Positions 31,184 through 33,249 of a stretch of DNA of 33,249 nt are shown here, piece after piece. The stretch lies in assembly GCA_019923695.1 (NCBI GenBank), contig JAHXGO010000006.1, positions 1 to 33,249 of the forward strand, read 5' to 3'. The position numbers and the translations under genes were made by a program. Below the pieces are notes generated by a model. It was not told the DNA's origin. It ran no database searches and was given only the letters and a program-made list of their open reading frames with translations. Position 1 is the first letter of the stretch. Every line of letters starts with the position of its first letter. Origin of the DNA: Candidatus Liptonbacteria bacterium (GTDB lineage Bacteria; Patescibacteriota; Minisyncoccia; UBA6257; Colwellbacteraceae).

Positions 31184-32044
31184 ATGCCGGCAAAACTCGG
31201 TCAACATTTTTTAATCAATAAATCAGCTCTTAAAAAAATAGCGGAAAGCCTGGAAATCAAAAAAAATGATTTAATTATTGAAGTTGGAGCCGGCCACGGA
31301 GAACTTACTGAAATCATAAAACAAGAAAACTCTGAAGTAAAAATTATCGCTATTGAAAAAGATAAAACTCTTGTTGAGTTCGCCCGAAAAAAATTTGAAT
31401 CGGACAAAAAAATAAAAATAATTGAAGGAGACGCGTTAAAAGAAATTAAAAATCAAATATCACAAATCAAAGCCGTCCCGAACAACAAAACAAAACTAAA
31501 TGCAAAACAAACAAACCAAAATCCCAAAATAAAAAATCACCTTCCGAACACAGAAAATTTAAAAATCACGGGAAACATTCCATATTATATTACCGGATAT
31601 TTGTTTCGAGTTTTAGCTGAATTAGAGCCCAAACCATCGTTAATTGTTTTAACAATCCAAAAAGAAGTGGCTCAAAGAATTTGCGCCGAACCTCCAAAAA
31701 TGAATTTATTGGCGGCCAGCCTTCAGTTCTGGTCAAAACCAAAAATTATAAGCTTTATTAAAAAAACCAGTTTTAGCCCTCAACCAAAAATTGATTCAGC
31801 AATAATAAAATTAACGACAAAAAACGAAAAGCCCGGGATAAAAAGCGAAAGTTATTATAAATTAATAAAAATCATTTTCAAACAACCAAGAAAAACCATT
31901 TTAAATAATTTCGCCAAAGGATTTAAAAAACAAAAAGGTGAAATTGAAAAAGAATTAAAAAGTCTTGATGTCGACCCAACCCTTAGACCCCAAAACCTCT
32001 CAATTGAAGATTTAATTAAGTTAGCGGTATATTTTAATAAATAA
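31184..32044 (+). CDS. ksgA: 16S rRNA dimethyladenosine transferase RsmA/KsgA
   Basis: It dimethylates two adjacent adenines in helix 45 of 16S rRNA, late in 30S assembly. Motifs are LGQHFLINKSALKKI (5-19), the SAM loop EVGAGHGELTEII (near 34), IAIEKD (near 58) and the catalytic NIPYYITGYLF (near 131). Between GDALKEI and KITGNIPYY lies a low-complexity insert of about 35 residues rich in K, N and Q, built of AAATC-type repeats. The rest is normal for 286 residues. Confidence 0.92.
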   Translation: MPAKLGQHFLINKSALKKIAESLEIKKNDLIIEVGAGHGELTEIIKQENSEVKIIAIEKDKTLVEFARKKFESDKKIKIIEGDALKEIKNQISQIKAVPNNKTKLNAKQTNQNPKIKNHLPNTENLKITGNIPYYITGYLFRVLAELEPKPSLIVLTIQKEVAQRICAEPPKMNLLAASLQFWSKPKIISFIKKTSFSPQPKIDSAIIKLTTKNEKPGIKSESYYKLIKIIFKQPRKTILNNFAKGFKKQKGEIEKELKSLDVDPTLRPQNLSIEDLIKLAVYFNK

Positions 32045-32050
32045 AAGCTG

Positions 32051-32080
32051 TTGGATTTTAAAAAACAAATCTGATATTAT
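32051..32080 (+). promoter_or_regulatory. Promoter of the right-edge membrane protein gene
   Basis: TTGGAT, an 18-base spacer and extended -10 TGATATTAT. The start codon follows 13 bases after the -10 box. Confidence 0.45.
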
Positions 32081-32093
32081 TTTATTAATAAAG

Positions 32094-33249
32094 ATGAAAA
32101 AAATCACTGCGCTGATTATTGTTTTAAGCATATTTTTGCCGCTTTTTAGCCAATCCTTAACCCCGACTGTTCAGGCGAATGGAGGTGTTATGTTAGAAAG
32201 GGAAATAGAAATGAGGGGACGACTTGGTGGCATAGGATTAGATAAAGAAGAACCACAAGTACAAGAAGGAATCACAATTTTCGAATGTCCAATCGACACC
32301 AGCGGGTTAGGTAATTTTATAGCCCACCAGGTTATATACCCGCTAATAGGAAAACTAGTAATTGACAAACTATCTGATATGGAGGTTGGCTTTGAGGCCT
32401 TTTTCATTGGAGGCAAATGGGGCTGGGACCTTGATTTAATCACAAAAGGTCTTGAAAAATGGTTTATGTCTATTGTTTGGGGAATAATAGCTAGTATCCT
32501 AATTCTTATCAGCGGGATGGCCCTTCAAGGAGTTATCGGAGTCAATTTTAATATTTCTCAAAATAATCCAGTTTTTGATATTGGACATCCGATTATGCTT
32601 AATATCGCTTACATAGGATTTGTAATTATAATTATAGTTATTGGATTTTTGACTATCTTAAACATCAAAAGCTGGAAAGGTTGGGAGATTAAAAGTATTT
32701 TACCAAAATTAATTATAGCTATCTTATTAATAAGCTTTGGCCCATTTTTCGCAAACACTATAGTTAATTACAGCACTATGATTATGAGGGGTTTTGTCGG
32801 CGGTAACTGCGTCGCAATTAATTTAACTGATTCGTTTAATGTAGTGAATATTTATAATAATATCCTCGGGACTTTCTTCCACGGCCCCATGACCGGATTC
32901 TTTGGAGGGTTTGTCTTAGGCCCGGTTATCATGATTATCGCCTCTTTTATGTCAATAATCGCGGCAGCAACGATTATTGCTTTAACAATATTTATTATGA
33001 TGCGATACATAGCTATAACCATCTTAATGATATTAATGCCTATTGCTTGGCTCGGGTTGGCCGCCCCAGGACTAAAAATCCCAATAATAGATAAAAGCCC
33101 GTGGGAATACTGGTGGGAGGAATTTTTGAAATGGGTAACAGCGGGGCCCCTTATCGGATTTTTGATATATCTAAGCGCAGCAATGATAAATAATATAGAT
33201 GAGGCTTCGAGAGGTCTTGGCGATAATAATATTGGTTTTATTAGTGGTC
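32094..33249 (+). CDS. Polytopic membrane protein, VirB6/TrbL-like (partial)
   Basis: An ATG at 32094 opens a frame that runs off the right edge (385 codons, no stop). It starts with a signal peptide (ITALIIVLSIFLPLFS, with cleavage likely after VQA). A soluble stretch with one Cys (IFECPIDTSG) follows, then about six membrane helices with a second Cys in the outside loop GGNCVAIN. The layout, with a large helix bundle and an FFANTIVNYSTMI-type segment, is like VirB6/TrbL-type IV secretion channel proteins found in CPR genomes. This is inferred from topology and general resemblance. Confidence 0.65.
   Translation, partial: MKKITALIIVLSIFLPLFSQSLTPTVQANGGVMLEREIEMRGRLGGIGLDKEEPQVQEGITIFECPIDTSGLGNFIAHQVIYPLIGKLVIDKLSDMEVGFEAFFIGGKWGWDLDLITKGLEKWFMSIVWGIIASILILISGMALQGVIGVNFNISQNNPVFDIGHPIMLNIAYIGFVIIIIVIGFLTILNIKSWKGWEIKSILPKLIIAILLISFGPFFANTIVNYSTMIMRGFVGGNCVAINLTDSFNVVNIYNNILGTFFHGPMTGFFGGFVLGPVIMIIASFMSIIAAATIIALTIFIMMRYIAITILMILMPIAWLGLAAPGLKIPIIDKSPWEYWWEEFLKWVTAGPLIGFLIYLSAAMINNIDEASRGLGDNNIGFISG

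Overview
The window reads like an AT-rich chromosome segment of a member of the Candidate Phyla Radiation (Patescibacteria), most likely Parcubacteria-like. This is inferred from gene content and style. There is a monoderm-type type IV pilus operon with no secretin. Genes are tightly packed with ATGA overlaps and few Shine-Dalgarno sites. Other typical genes are a DHH phosphoesterase, RNase HI, YifB and an archease/RtcB pair. TGA is used as a normal stop, so this is not a TGA-recoding lineage.

Layout. Bases 1-289 hold no intact gene and are followed by tRNA-Ser(UGA). A comF-like gene (minus strand) diverges from a long plus-strand type IV pilus locus (1371-13294): pilM, pilN, pilO, a small anchored protein, pilB, pilT, pilC, a major-pilin-like prepilin, pilD, four minor prepilins or pseudopilins and a membrane-anchored protein of unknown function. 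The locus closes at a strong terminator. Two minus-strand membrane protein genes follow. Next comes a cell-shape and housekeeping block: mreB-1, DNA polymerase III delta', frr, rseP, mreB-2, mreC, an mreD-like gene and the PBP2 gene. Then come tpiA, pgk, a DHH phosphoesterase and RNase HI. On the minus strand are RNase P RNA (rnpB), an internally deleted IS, rtcB and archease. On the plus strand are a DksA/TraR-type zinc protein, yifB (comM) and ksgA. A large, secreted-start polytopic membrane protein resembling VirB6/TrbL runs off the right edge.

How genes work together. The pilus genes form a full export machine: the inner-membrane platform PilMNO/PilC, the ATPases PilB and PilT, the peptidase PilD and several prepilins. 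MreB/MreC/MreD-like/PBP2 form a wall-elongation module. RtcB and archease form an RNA ligation pair.

The most striking signal is a family of degenerate 18-bp tandem repeats, roughly CCTTTGGYYATARATTGT. They occur in intergenic regions and, in reading frame, inside comF, pilB and pgk, probably at the pilO C-terminus, and possibly at the start of a PilX-like gene. A partner motif containing CTCRATATATC accompanies several arrays and also sits inside mreC (25 of 28 bases identical to an intergenic copy). This resembles the logic of Rickettsia palindromic elements, but with a 6-codon tandem unit. Also present are two copies of a decayed element with apparent four-helix-bundle gene remnants and an outward promoter, a deleted IS touching the rnpB promoter, a fossil IS end, and a perfect 90-bp in-frame duplication of a DksA-type zinc finger.
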